DNA of 64,000 bases from SAR324 cluster bacterium (GCA_015231825.1 JADGAV010000012.1:57289-121288), one strand, 5' to 3'; positions 44,513 through 53,967 are shown, counted from the stretch's first letter. Translations and numbers: made by a program. The notes: generated by a model not told the origin, from the sequence alone.

Positions 44513-46114
44513 ATGGACTGTTTTCGCTCGAAAAGCATTCATCAAATTTGGGGTATATTGTTGAGTTTAACTGCCTTCTTGACCATTATGGGCGCCGCCA
44601 GTGTATACGCCCAGGCAAATCAAGATACATTGCGTATCGCCGTGTCGAAATTACCCACAGGGGTCAATGACCCTTCGGTGGGGGGAATAAAGCAAATTTA
44701 TACCTATCTTGCCATGTATGACACAGTTATCGGGGTAGATGATGAGGGGAACCTTGACCCGGACGCCGGGCTGGCCTACAAGTGGGAAGCGAGCTCTGAC
44801 TACAAGACCTTTACGGTGTGGATAAGAGACGGGGTAAAATTCCATAACGGCGATGATGTAACTGCTCAAGATGTGAAGTTCAGCATGGACAGGTATGTTT
44901 TTGATAAAAACTCAAAAGGTGCAGACAAGAAAGCAATTTCAGCGATGTTGGACAGAATTGAGGTGGAGGAACCGAACAAGGTAGTTTATCACCTTAAGAA
45001 GCCCAGTGTAATCTTCTGGGTTTACCTCACCCCTTTTAGAGGAAGCTGTTACGTTGTACCAAAGAGCTACACACAGAAAGTGGGAAATGAAGGTGTTCTG
45101 CGGAATCCGGTGGGAAGTGGCCCATACCGTTTTGTTAAGGCTGTGCCCGCGTCCCTCTTTGAGTATGATGCAGTTCAGAATCACTGGCGGACCGGCACAC
45201 CAAAATTCAAGAAATTGCGATTCGAGAGGGTATCAGAAGAAGGCACCCGGTTGGCATTGCTCAAGGCAGGTGACATTGATGCAGTTCCCATCACTACATC
45301 GAGAGTTGACGAGGCCAAAGCAGCTGGCTTCAGCATTTATGGGAAAAAACAGGCCTTAGGTATCGGCGTCCATTTCATGCGGCAATGGTATGAGGGCAGT
45401 CCCCTGGGAGATCCAAGAGTGCGCGAGGCTCTGACCCTGGCCGTGAAATCAGCAGATATTTTGAAGTACATTTTCAAGGAACAGGGAGTGCTTACCGGCA
45501 ATTATCCGATGGGTCCCATGTCTGCAGGATATAAAGAAATGCCCCCTGTTTCCTACAACCCGGAGCGTGCCAGACAGCTTCTGAGCGAGGTAAAGGCCGA
45601 CTATCCCAAATGGGCGGCAGACGGACTTCCCATTCATATTCACGCCATCATGGTATTCCCTGAAAGTACAGATGTAGCTCAAGCATTGGCGGGTTATTGG
45701 GATGCTGTTGGACTCAAATCCGTAGTGCATCCTATGGAAGGAGCCAGGTATTATCCCATCTGGAAAGGTAGTAAAGAACCTGAGGGCTTGCCGGGGGTTG
45801 CGCTCTATGGATATTCGCAAAGGTGGTCGATGGTCATTGGCGCAAATCAGAATTGGACCACTTACGGGAGGTGGAGACATGCAGGTGATGCTGCCCTGGA
45901 TAAGATCGTTGCCAAGTTGGACAGCGCACCCACCATGGATGCATGGGAGAAAGCTGTGGGAGACATTCAGCAATATGTATATGATAAATTTATCACCCTC
46001 CCCATTGCGAACGTGGACGAAGTTTGGGCCGTTAACCCCAAGGTTGTATCAGATTGGAACCAGGGGACTATCCAATGGGATATCAATGCTGAAGCCCTGT
46101 TCAGGTCCAAATGA
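44513..46114 (+). CDS. ABC transporter substrate-binding protein, family 5 (peptide/nickel/opine type)
   Basis: A 533-residue exported binding protein. The signal peptide (hydrophobic IWGILLSLTAFLTIMGAASV, then YAQA) is followed by family 5 motifs: YDTVIGVDDEGNLDPDAGLA, WEASSDYKTFTVWIRDGVKFHNG, VKFSMDRY, GSGPYRFVK, and LALLKAGDIDAVPIT. The start at 44513 has GGAGG five bases upstream. Family 5 proteins bind di- and oligopeptides, opines, nickel chelates or betaines. Context favours a small amino-acid-like compound. Confidence 0.92.
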   Translation: MDCFRSKSIHQIWGILLSLTAFLTIMGAASVYAQANQDTLRIAVSKLPTGVNDPSVGGIKQIYTYLAMYDTVIGVDDEGNLDPDAGLAYKWEASSDYKTFTVWIRDGVKFHNGDDVTAQDVKFSMDRYVFDKNSKGADKKAISAMLDRIEVEEPNKVVYHLKKPSVIFWVYLTPFRGSCYVVPKSYTQKVGNEGVLRNPVGSGPYRFVKAVPASLFEYDAVQNHWRTGTPKFKKLRFERVSEEGTRLALLKAGDIDAVPITTSRVDEAKAAGFSIYGKKQALGIGVHFMRQWYEGSPLGDPRVREALTLAVKSADILKYIFKEQGVLTGNYPMGPMSAGYKEMPPVSYNPERARQLLSEVKADYPKWAADGLPIHIHAIMVFPESTDVAQALAGYWDAVGLKSVVHPMEGARYYPIWKGSKEPEGLPGVALYGYSQRWSMVIGANQNWTTYGRWRHAGDAALDKIVAKLDSAPTMDAWEKAVGDIQQYVYDKFITLPIANVDEVWAVNPKVVSDWNQGTIQWDINAEALFRSK

Positions 46115-46220
46115 AAAGTCTTTTGAGCTAAATCAAGGTCACAGGACTACAGTGACATGCCCGTTAACCTGGGGCAGCGGGGAAATGCTGCCCGAAGAGA
46201 AAGATTATCCTCCCTTTAGC

Positions 46221-46254
46221 AAGGTCCAGGGAAACGACTCCCCGGACCTTTTTC
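46221..46254 (+). terminator. Intercistronic terminator after the binding-protein gene
   Basis: AAGGTCC-A-GGG pairs with CCC-C-GGACCTT around an eight-base loop, followed by TTTT. It lies 107 bases after the SBP stop and before the permease genes, so it likely lowers permease expression relative to the binding protein. A second hairpin, GGGCAGC / GCTGCCC, lies just upstream near 46171-46192. Confidence 0.65.
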
Positions 46255-46480
46255 TCACAATGGTGGTAATATCCGGGTTCAAAGGGGCTGAAGTTATCTA
46301 AAGTGACAATTATTAATTATAGAACTAACGTTTCCAAATTATGGCCAAAAAAAATTTTGTCAATCACAGCATTCGGAATTGCTGAATCGGCTTTGGATTT
46401 TGGTGTTATAGAAATAGTTTGTCAGAAAATAACATCGGTTGCCGAAATTATTGCTTTGCTTTCGCAGCAGGAGGTCTGAA

Positions 46481-47416
46481 ATGCAGAGGTTAATCCTCAT
46501 TCGGCTTGTGGAAGGGATGATTACCCTTTTGATAATGTCGATGGTAATCTTTTTTGTGGTTAGGCAAACCGGATCTCCCATTGATCTTTATTTGCCAGCA
46601 GGGGCCACCTCGGAGCAGATTAAAGAACTGGAAAGGATTTTCGGCCTGGACAGGCCCCTTCCAGTGCAATATTACAGCTGGTTGTGGCAGGTTTTGCAGG
46701 GCAATTTAGGCATTTCCTACCAAACCTCGCTGCCGGTGAGCCAACTGATCGCCGTAGGTTTACCCAATTCGGTCAAGCTCGCGACAGTGGCTTTGGTTCT
46801 GGCTATGATTCCCTCAGTAATGATGGGCGTGTGGGCAGCTGTTCATCGGGGCAGAACCTTGGACTACATCGTCAGAACGGTTGCTGTTTTCGGTCAGTCC
46901 GTGCCCGGTTTCTGGCTTGGTTTGATGCTGATCCAGTTGTTTGCGGTGAATCTGGGAATCCTTCCTGTCGCAGGTATGGGGACCTGGAAGCATTACATTA
47001 TGCCGAGCATGACCTTGGGCACCTGGGCATTAGCCGCCTACGCGCGCCTGCTGCGCTCCAGTATGCTGGAGGTCTTGGATACGGACTATATTCTGTTGGC
47101 TCGCATCAAGGGAGTACCGAAAAGAGGAGTTATCTGGAATCACGCCCTGAGAAATGCTCTAATCCCAGTAGTGACTTTCACCGGTGTCTATTTCTCACTT
47201 ATGATTACTGCGGGAGTGGTAACCGAGACCGTATTCGCCTGGCCAGGAATGGGTCTTATGTTATATGACGCCATTAAATTACGGGATTTTCCGGTTGTCC
47301 AGGGAATGGTGCTCGTGTCGGCGGCAATAGTGATAGTATTCAATCTCATAGTAGATGTCCTTTATGGCTATCTTGATCCTCGTATTCGGCTTGGAGGCGC
47401 AAGCGGAGGGAAGTAA
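46481..47416 (+). CDS. ABC transporter permease 1 (OppB/DppB-like)
   Basis: A 311-residue inner-membrane permease with about six hydrophobic segments. RQTGSPIDLYLPAGA, QIKELERIFGLDRPLPVQY and LGTWALAAYARLLRSSMLEVLDTDYI are hallmarks, as is the EAA loop ending ARIKGVPKRGVIWNHALRNAL (split here for length). The ATG at 46481 is preceded by GGAGG. It pairs with the next permease. Confidence 0.92.
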   Translation: MQRLILIRLVEGMITLLIMSMVIFFVVRQTGSPIDLYLPAGATSEQIKELERIFGLDRPLPVQYYSWLWQVLQGNLGISYQTSLPVSQLIAVGLPNSVKLATVALVLAMIPSVMMGVWAAVHRGRTLDYIVRTVAVFGQSVPGFWLGLMLIQLFAVNLGILPVAGMGTWKHYIMPSMTLGTWALAAYARLLRSSMLEVLDTDYILLARIKGVPKRGVIWNHALRNALIPVVTFTGVYFSLMITAGVVTETVFAWPGMGLMLYDAIKLRDFPVVQGMVLVSAAIVIVFNLIVDVLYGYLDPRIRLGGASGGK

Positions 47417-47444
47417 TAATTATTCAGACTTTTGAAGGAAGCAG

Positions 47445-48311
47445 ATGATCAAGGCGATGAGTAATTTTTTCCGTTTGGCGAGAAAATTGAGGCGGGCTCC
47501 TGTTTTGCCTGCGGTCATGTTATTCTTTTGCGCCATTACTGCACTGATACCTTATGTCCTTATGCCTCATTCCCCTTTTGATATTGTTTTATCCAAACAA
47601 CTTGTGCCCCCCTTCTGGCAGCAGGGTGGGACATTCGAGCATCTTTTGGGAACCGACCAGCTGGGCAGGGATATTTTGAGTCGGATTATCCTGGGTGCAC
47701 GCTATTCCCTCAGTGTGGCATTTGCTGCTTTGACTTTGGGAGGTGTAGTCGGGCTGGCTCTCGGAATGATCTCGGGCTATAAGGGAGGATGGCTGGATAA
47801 GGTGTTGATGAGAGTGGTGGACAGTACCCTGGCTTTTCCTTTAATATTACTTGCTATGATTTTGGTCGTGGCCCTGAGGCCGTCGATAACTACCGTCATT
47901 ATTGCCATAGCCGCAATCTATTGGGCGCGTTTCGCCCGAGTAATAAGGGGTGAGACGCTGAGCATAAAAGAGAGGGAGTACGTTGTCCTGGCTCGAGTAG
48001 CCGGAGCATCTTCATTCCGGATTATGCTGAAACATATTTTTCCCAATGTTCTCAATACCTGGGTGGTATTGCTAACCCTGATAGTCGGTCAGGTCATCGT
48101 CATAACGGCCACCCTTAGTTTTCTCGGGGTTGGTATTCCTCCCCCAGCTCCTGCCTGGGGGAATATGCTCTCTGAGGGCAGAGGATATCTGACCAGCGCC
48201 TGGTGGATTTCCTTCTTCCCTGGCGTGGTGATCACTATGGTGGTTCTATCCTTCAACCTGTTTGGGGACTGGCTGAGAGATGCTCTGGATCCTAGTCTGC
48301 GTCAGGTTTAA
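47445..48311 (+). CDS. ABC transporter permease 2 (OppC/DppC-like)
   Basis: A 288-residue permease with the family's N-terminal extended region (PHSPFDIVLSKQLVPPFWQ, then HLLGTDQLGRDILSRII), ISGYKGGWLDKVLMRVVDST, and an EAA loop ending GASSFRIMLKHIFPN. It completes the five-part importer (two ATPases, binding protein, two permeases) that runs from 42143. The selenoprotein gene follows after 160 bases, with its own possible promoter. Confidence 0.92.
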   Translation: MIKAMSNFFRLARKLRRAPVLPAVMLFFCAITALIPYVLMPHSPFDIVLSKQLVPPFWQQGGTFEHLLGTDQLGRDILSRIILGARYSLSVAFAALTLGGVVGLALGMISGYKGGWLDKVLMRVVDSTLAFPLILLAMILVVALRPSITTVIIAIAAIYWARFARVIRGETLSIKEREYVVLARVAGASSFRIMLKHIFPNVLNTWVVLLTLIVGQVIVITATLSFLGVGIPPPAPAWGNMLSEGRGYLTSAWWISFFPGVVITMVVLSFNLFGDWLRDALDPSLRQV

Positions 48312-48335
48312 ACATTAATCAATATCGGAATTATT

Positions 48336-48365
48336 TTGACGAGGATTTTTTCTGGAAATTAAAAT
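48336..48365 (+). promoter_or_regulatory. Candidate promoter of the UGSC selenoprotein gene
   Basis: TTGACG (48336-48341), an 18-base spacer and TAAAAT (48360-48365) lie about 105 bases before the ATG. The pairing is reasonable but the spacing is one base long, and read-through from the transporter genes is also possible. Confidence 0.35.
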
Positions 48366-48470
48366 GTGGAATACATTAAAGGATGAAAGCAATAAAGGGA
48401 GTCGAAATAAAACAAGGCAAAGTGAGAACTGATTTCGGTAACAAAAAAAATTTCAAAAAAGGAGTGCAAA

Positions 48471-50234
48471 ATGGAAGGTATGGTTGAATTGGAAGTGTTA
48501 AATCCTGAAGGGAAAGTTGTAAAGAAAGGAAAGACCCTGGCTCCCCGGCTGGAAACCCTGGAAGGCAAGAAGATAGGTTTGGTATGGAATGGCAAGCCAA
48601 ACGGAGACAAGCTCCTTATTGAGATCGGTAAATTGCTAAAGGAACGTTATCCCTCGGCAGAAACAGTTTCCCATCGTGTAAGCTTTTCTGGTACGAAGCT
48701 GCCTCCGGGTGAGTTGGAGGCGATCGCAAAAGATATTGATGCCGGCGTATTCACGTCTGGCGATTGAGGGGCGTGCACGTCGTGGAGTATCCGCGACACG
48801 GTTGGATTGGAAGAACTCGGCGTTCCAATGGCGGTTCACGTTTCAACCCTTTTTGAGAAATTGGGACAAACAAATGCCAAGGGCTTGGGCGTACCCCACA
48901 TGGGCATGGTTGTGATGCCCCATCCTTTGGAGGGCCGCAGCCTTGAAGAGGTTCGCAAACAAGCCGAAGATGCCATAGATACGATAATCAGTAAGTTAAC
49001 ACGCGATTCGTCCGAAATAAAGGCAGAGGCGGCCGGAGCTGAGGTGATTAAGATTACCGGCAGCGATTACACTGATGCTTATGAACAGTTCAACCGGCTC
49101 TACCTGGAAAGGCGGTGGGGGGACGGTCTCCCATTGGTTCCGCCCACAAAGGAGAAGGTTGATTGGATGCTGACAGGGACAGACCTTTCTCCTGAAGACT
49201 TGGTAGTTGATGAAACTCAGCCCAGTGGCAGGCCTGCTACAGTGAGGCAAGTTGCCATCAATGCCGTGATGGCGGGAGCAATACCGGCATATATGCCGGT
49301 AATAATCGCGGCATTGCGGGCTTTTGATCAAATACCCTGGGGATGGGGTAGTGTAGCAACTACATCTGCCTGCGCTCCAATGGTCGTCATAAATGGTCCG
49401 ATAGCCAGGCAGCTCGATATCAACTCAAAAACTAATGCATTGGGCTATGGATGGCGGGCCAATGCCGGCATTGGCCGCACTATTGAAATGATTTTGCATT
49501 GTATAGGCGGGGCAATTCCCGGGATTTCCGATATGTCAACTCTGGGCAATACTCATACCTATACCTCAATCGTGTTTGCTGAAAACCAAGATGTGCTTGA
49601 TGACATTGGGTGGCCGAGCTATGCAGAGGAAATGGGATACGATAAAAATGCCAATACCGTTCACACAACGATCACTATGGCGGGTTATAAAATTGTCTTT
49701 CCCTATGGAGGCGTCCTGGACACTCCCGAACGCTTCATGGATAACATGATCTGGGCATCAGCACCCGTCGGAGGCGCAGGCTGGCTCAGGGGCCCGAACA
49801 AGGAGATGAGTGCTCAAATGTCAACCTGGGTTTTTAGTCCAGAAAATGCACGGTGTTTTGCTCTTGCCGGCTGGAAAAAGTATGATGTCAGAAATCTCTG
49901 GGCAGCCCGGGCTTCTAGGGAACATTCGTTACCAAAAAAAGAGTTCGTGAAGAAAATCGGTTTGGTAAGAGATAGCTGGATGGGTGAGGGAACATGCGAA
50001 TGGATCAAGGCTTTACCGGATGACCATCCAATGTCAACCTGGTCTCCGGATCCCCGGCATACTCACATATTCGTTGCCGGAGGAGCAGGTCTTGAGGGAC
50101 AGTTTTATCCGAATTTCTCGCATGAGTCCTATGTAAAAACCATCACCAGGGAGATAGAACTACCCAAGAATTGGGATGAGGTTTTGGAGAAAGCCAACAT
50201 AGTGCCGACACCAATGCCAAAGTTACCCTGGTGA
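48471..50234 (+). CDS. UGSC-family selenoprotein (in-frame UGA read as selenocysteine), two-domain
   Basis: One continuous 587-residue protein if TGA at 48765-48767 is read as selenocysteine. The frame before and after the TGA is the same, and no start with a ribosome site lies after it until 48807. The site reads SGD-U99-GACTSWSIRDTVGLEELG, which matches the UGSC (seleno)protein family, where U/C-G-S-C marks the presumed redox centre; here A replaces S, leaving U99 and C102. Residues 1-175 form the UGSC domain. Residues about 195-587 are a second domain (RWGDGLPLVPPTKEKVDWML, GRPATVRQVAINAVMAGAIP) of no function known to me. AGGAG lies six bases before the ATG. The role is likely thiol-based redox or reductive catalysis, and is unproven. 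Confidence 0.85.
48772..48800 (+). promoter_or_regulatory. Bacterial SECIS-like hairpin downstream of the UGA codon
   Basis: Starting 11 bases after the TGA, GTCGTGGA (48779-48786) pairs with TCCGCGAC (48790-48797) around the loop GTA, with one G-T pair. CGT (48772-48774) and ACG (48798-48800) extend it past a four-base bulge. The position and an apical G agree with bacterial SECIS elements that bind SelB. The sequence also encodes protein, as expected. Confidence 0.7.
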
Positions 50235-50288
50235 AATAAATTCTATTCCGGTCTTCACGGCCAATCCATCATGCACCTTTCCTCCTGA

Positions 50289-50331
50289 CATTACCGAGGC
50301 CTTTCCACTTCATAAAGCAGCCTCGGTAATG
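50289..50331. terminator. Bidirectional terminator-like inverted repeat
   Basis: CATTACCGAGGC (50289-50300) and GCCTCGGTAATG (50320-50331) are perfect 12-base complements with a 19-base loop. They lie between the convergent selenoprotein and Rieske genes, so they could end both transcripts. No strong T run follows. Confidence 0.6.
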
Positions 50332-50444
50332 GCAAGATGAGCTTTCCTTGTCGATGACGTCGTCAATCTAATGTAGTGAGTACAAAATTAGGAACTTCAC
50401 TCATGATGTTTCACATGCATGCCCTGAAGAACAGATGAACTGGC

Positions 50445-51644
50445 CTAACCTGGAACGCTGGCTGATCCAACTCTCTTCAAATACCACTGCACAAAATCCT
50501 CGACCCATCCTTCCACGAGTTTGCTAAAAGGACCCGGCTCATAAAAAGAGGAATTTACTCCCGCCTGAACGGCTTCGCAGACAAATTGATCCTGTTCCGA
50601 AGTGGCATTCCAAACAGCCGTTACATCCTCGATCACGTAATCCTGATTTTCCACCGCGTCTTCATGGACTAAATAGATCACCCGAACTTTGGTATGCCCG
50701 GAATCCACCGGCATCACGTAGCTCAACATGATGTAATCACAATTAGCATGGTACCAGGCGTTGGGAAGGGTGATGCATCGAACCGATCCTGTGTCTGCTT
50801 CGGGAAGTTTTCCCAAAAGCGGAGCGGAAGGTTCACCACTGAGGGTCTCAGTCGCGAAACCCTCCTTCAAAATCAACCGCTCACAGCGGTAGGAAGATTC
50901 GCCGGGAAAGGTGATGGCTTGGGTGGGAATACCCAGTTTCTCCCACTTCTCATAATAATTCTTTTGCCGGTCCTTGTATTCATCCTCGAACAGCCTCAAA
51001 TCATAGTTGGCCTTCATGAACTGCTTGTGAACCGTTGCACAGTGGTAACATTCCCGGTTATTTTCCAAGACCAGTTTCCAGTTGGCTTTGACGTCAAACT
51101 CATGCTGATAACAAACCTTGGTTTTCTCTGGCTGATGCCAGCTCAGCTGGGGTTCAATGGCGCTTTTGGTACCCTCAAAATCAGGTGGATTCTCCGTCAA
51201 ACAGATATAAATCAAATCACAGAGCATCTTCACATGAACCCGTTTGAGGGAATAGGCGTCCTTGTTGAAGCCCTCTTCCTTTTCAATGATCCGGGCGCTG
51301 ACAAGCTTTCCCTCGAGGTTATAAACCCACTGGTGGTAGGGGCAGGCCAGATTCTTGGCATTCCCCTTGGCCTTCAGACAAATCCTCGCACCCCGATGCC
51401 GGCAGACATTGTGAAAGGCGCGGATTTCCCTGTCCTTCCCTCGAGTGATGATGATAGAATCTCCTGCTACATTGAAGGTCATAAAATCCCCGTGTTCGGG
51501 AATCTGCTGCCCCGCCCCGGCCAGGAGCCACTCCTTGCGGAATACCCGTTCCATGTCACGCTTAAAGACTTCCGGATGGTTATAAAACGCTTGAGGAAGG
51601 GAATAGCCTTTCTGCCGATTCTTTACTAATTGATCAATATCCAT
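50445..51644 (-). CDS. Rieske non-heme iron oxygenase, alpha subunit
   Basis: A 399-residue oxygenase. The Rieske cluster is C81-x-H83 (CRHRGA) and C101-x2-H104 (CPYHQW). The catalytic iron site shows ENNRECYHCATVH with H201 and H206, and a distal carboxylate near SEQDQF. The pattern ECYHC resembles carnitine, choline and glycine- or proline-betaine oxygenases that start N-demethylation. A reductase component is not adjacent. It follows the DgcA-like flavoprotein gene by about 75 bases and is likely co-transcribed from the leftward promoter of control region II. Confidence 0.9.
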   Translation of the reverse strand: MDIDQLVKNRQKGYSLPQAFYNHPEVFKRDMERVFRKEWLLAGAGQQIPEHGDFMTFNVAGDSIIITRGKDREIRAFHNVCRHRGARICLKAKGNAKNLACPYHQWVYNLEGKLVSARIIEKEEGFNKDAYSLKRVHVKMLCDLIYICLTENPPDFEGTKSAIEPQLSWHQPEKTKVCYQHEFDVKANWKLVLENNRECYHCATVHKQFMKANYDLRLFEDEYKDRQKNYYEKWEKLGIPTQAITFPGESSYRCERLILKEGFATETLSGEPSAPLLGKLPEADTGSVRCITLPNAWYHANCDYIMLSYVMPVDSGHTKVRVIYLVHEDAVENQDYVIEDVTAVWNATSEQDQFVCEAVQAGVNSSFYEPGPFSKLVEGWVEDFVQWYLKRVGSASVPG

Positions 51645-51717
51645 ATTATCCCCTCATGAAATATATGATTTTCCCATGTGGACAGACATATTTACCTCTA
51701 ACATTTAGCGTCTTCCA

Positions 51718-53766
51718 CTAAAACACCTGACACAATCTACGCGCTTCATACATCGAGGCGTGAATGTTGCGGGATGCAACAGCGTCGCCGATCCGGAAAA
51801 GCTTGAATTTGCCATCCGGGTTAGGTTTCAGTGTTTGAGGTTTGAAGCCTGTCAGTTCTTTGAAGTCTATCTGTCCATGATTTTGAGAGGCAGATTTTAA
51901 TTCAAAAAAGATGTCATCATTGGGTAGGGTGCCATATTCCACGACAATCTGATCAACAATGCGATTACTGCTTTCTTCGGAAAATTCGTTCCAGAGATGA
52001 GCCTCTAGCCGACCTCCATTCTTAGAGATTCCAATCAATTGAGTGTCCGTGGTCAAGCTTTGACAGTTCTGGTAGATTTCACGAAGCATTGGTGGGTAAT
52101 TCGTCACACCAATCCAGGATCCGACCATCCGGTCGCGAGTGACAAATTGAACCCTGCTGCCTGCATTCATTATCATTTCAGTGCAACTGGGGCCAACTTC
52201 TGTTCCGTTTTCATCATAAACCAACACCTCTTCCTTCAAGGTAGTCTGGGCGTTCAAGATATCCCAAGTAGAAACCGCGAGTTCTCCGCCAAACTCGAGA
52301 AAATCGGAATTTGGGAGCCCACCCGTTGCAATGATGACAATATCCGCTTCCAGATCAAGGACATCCCCAGCCTCCATATATCGGTCATAATGGATGGGAA
52401 CAGCAATCTGTTGCAGCTCGGAAATTAACCAGTCCACAACACCGAGCAGATTTTCGCGTCTCGGAGCCCTGGCCGCTGTCAAAATCTGTCCTCCAGCGTG
52501 TGAAGTTGCCTCAAATACCCTCACATCATGCCCGCGAAGTGCTGAAACCCGAGCTGCCTCCAGCCCTGCGGGTCCTGCCCCAATGATCACAATTTTCCTT
52601 GCTTGTTTGCTTGTTGAAGTTATCAACTGCGGGATTGTCTTTTCACGCCCGGTTGCAGGATTGTGCAGACAATATGAGGTCCCCGTCATGTAAATCTGAT
52701 CAATGCAATGACCAGCTCCAATACACGGCCTGATTCTCGCTTCATTCCCTTCAGCAACTTTTTTCAGAATATGCGGATCCGCGATATGTGCCCGGGTCAT
52801 ACCCACCAAATCAACGGATTCCGATTCAAGTGCATAGCGCGCGGTAGCAACATCGAGAACATTGCAAGAATGAAGGATTGGAATATCAAGTTGAGCTTTT
52901 ACGGATTTTAACTTGCTCAGGTTTGGCGCCGAGGGCGATCCAAGTGGTGGAATAGCCCGGCTCACTGATATATCACTGCCACCTCCTGTTGACCAATTGA
53001 TATTGAGATAATCGACCAGGCCGCTATCCACATAACGCTTCATGATCTCAAGTAATTCTTCTTCGTCTACGCCATTGCGAGTTCTTTCTCCTCCTGTGAC
53101 TCGCAAGCCGAGGATAAATTCGTCACCGACCTGCTTGCGAATTTCCCTGATTACTTCAAAATTAAAACGCATCCGATTGTCCAGTGACCCGCCCCAGTCA
53201 TCCTCTCGAAAATTTTGTGATCGTGACACGAATGATCCTGGTAATTGGCTGTAGCACAGAAATTCGACACCATCCAGGTTTCCTTCTTTGACTCTTCGAG
53301 CCGCTTGTCCAAAGTCCTTGATCACACGCGCAATATCTTCCTCTTCTGCAATCTTGGGAAATCTGCGATGGGCAGGTTCACGTTCGCAAGAAGACCAGAG
53401 CAGTGGCAGCCAATCGCCTTTGGCCCAACTGGAACGGCGCCCCATATGGCCGATCTGGGTTACAACCGCACACTCATATTTATGGATGCCGTCAGCCAGT
53501 TTCTGAAACCAAGGGATCACATCGTCACTCGAAAGGTTGATATTACCAAATGGCCCGGGTGAATCCTGACTTATTACTGCGGACCCACCAATCATAGTCA
53601 TGCCAATGCCGCCCTTCGCCTTTTCTTCATGATACAAGCGGTACCGTTCCTTGGGCATCGAATCTTCCGTTAGAAACGGCTCATGGCAGGCCGAAAATAC
53701 ACGGTTTTTCAAGTTAAGGTGCTTGAGAGTATAGGGTTGAAACAATGGATCTTTACTTTTGTTCAT
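51718..53766 (-). CDS. FMN/Fe-S/FAD oxidoreductase of the TMADH/dimethylglycine demethylase (DgcA-like) family
   Basis: A 682-residue flavoprotein. Residues 1-350 are an old-yellow-enzyme TIM barrel (NLKNRVFSACHEP, GIGMTMIGGSAVISQDSPG). The cluster region is CIGAGHCIDQIYMTGTSYC near 358-376, with C-x5-C-x11-C. A FAD/NAD domain follows (KIVIIGAGPAGLEAARVSALRG). Compared with trimethylamine dehydrogenase, which has CIGCNVC, the second cysteine is alanine, a variant I associate with N-methyl-amino-acid demethylases. The start at 53766 follows AAGGAT. With the adjacent Rieske oxygenase it suggests successive N-demethylation steps. The substrate is inferred, not shown. Confidence 0.87.
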   Translation of the reverse strand: MNKSKDPLFQPYTLKHLNLKNRVFSACHEPFLTEDSMPKERYRLYHEEKAKGGIGMTMIGGSAVISQDSPGPFGNINLSSDDVIPWFQKLADGIHKYECAVVTQIGHMGRRSSWAKGDWLPLLWSSCEREPAHRRFPKIAEEEDIARVIKDFGQAARRVKEGNLDGVEFLCYSQLPGSFVSRSQNFREDDWGGSLDNRMRFNFEVIREIRKQVGDEFILGLRVTGGERTRNGVDEEELLEIMKRYVDSGLVDYLNINWSTGGGSDISVSRAIPPLGSPSAPNLSKLKSVKAQLDIPILHSCNVLDVATARYALESESVDLVGMTRAHIADPHILKKVAEGNEARIRPCIGAGHCIDQIYMTGTSYCLHNPATGREKTIPQLITSTSKQARKIVIIGAGPAGLEAARVSALRGHDVRVFEATSHAGGQILTAARAPRRENLLGVVDWLISELQQIAVPIHYDRYMEAGDVLDLEADIVIIATGGLPNSDFLEFGGELAVSTWDILNAQTTLKEEVLVYDENGTEVGPSCTEMIMNAGSRVQFVTRDRMVGSWIGVTNYPPMLREIYQNCQSLTTDTQLIGISKNGGRLEAHLWNEFSEESSNRIVDQIVVEYGTLPNDDIFFELKSASQNHGQIDFKELTGFKPQTLKPNPDGKFKLFRIGDAVASRNIHASMYEARRLCQVF

Positions 53767-53938
53767 TAATTTATCCTTACCAATGGGTAATTTTACCCAA
53801 TGCAACAGCTCAGCAGACAAGAATTCCAGTTACGATTCTTATAAAATTACTGTTTATTTTTGGATGGGCCTTTTTTATGCCCGAACACCCTCTGTAGAGA
53901 ACGAGTTTTGATTATGACAAACAGTTTTTATGAAATAT

Positions 53939-53967
53939 TCATTACATCCATGAAATTGTTATGTCAA
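53939..53967 (-). promoter_or_regulatory. Leftward promoter with operator-like motif (unit II, toward the flavoprotein)
   Basis: On the minus strand TTGACA (53967-53962), 17 bases and TAATGA (53944-53939). The overlapping plus-strand sequence TTACATCCATGAAA (53942-53955) differs at only one position from the matching element of control region I (32776-32789). The leader to the ATG is about 165 bases. Confidence 0.68.

Noticed and set aside
45798..46301. 167-residue frame overlapping the end of the binding-protein gene
   Set aside because: It lies mostly out of frame inside a well-supported gene and runs through a terminator.
48765..48767. TGA as a true stop, making two separate genes or a pseudogene
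   Set aside because: The frame continues without shift, the UGA falls exactly on the family's U/C site, a hairpin follows, and the downstream part has no ribosome site of its own near 48807.
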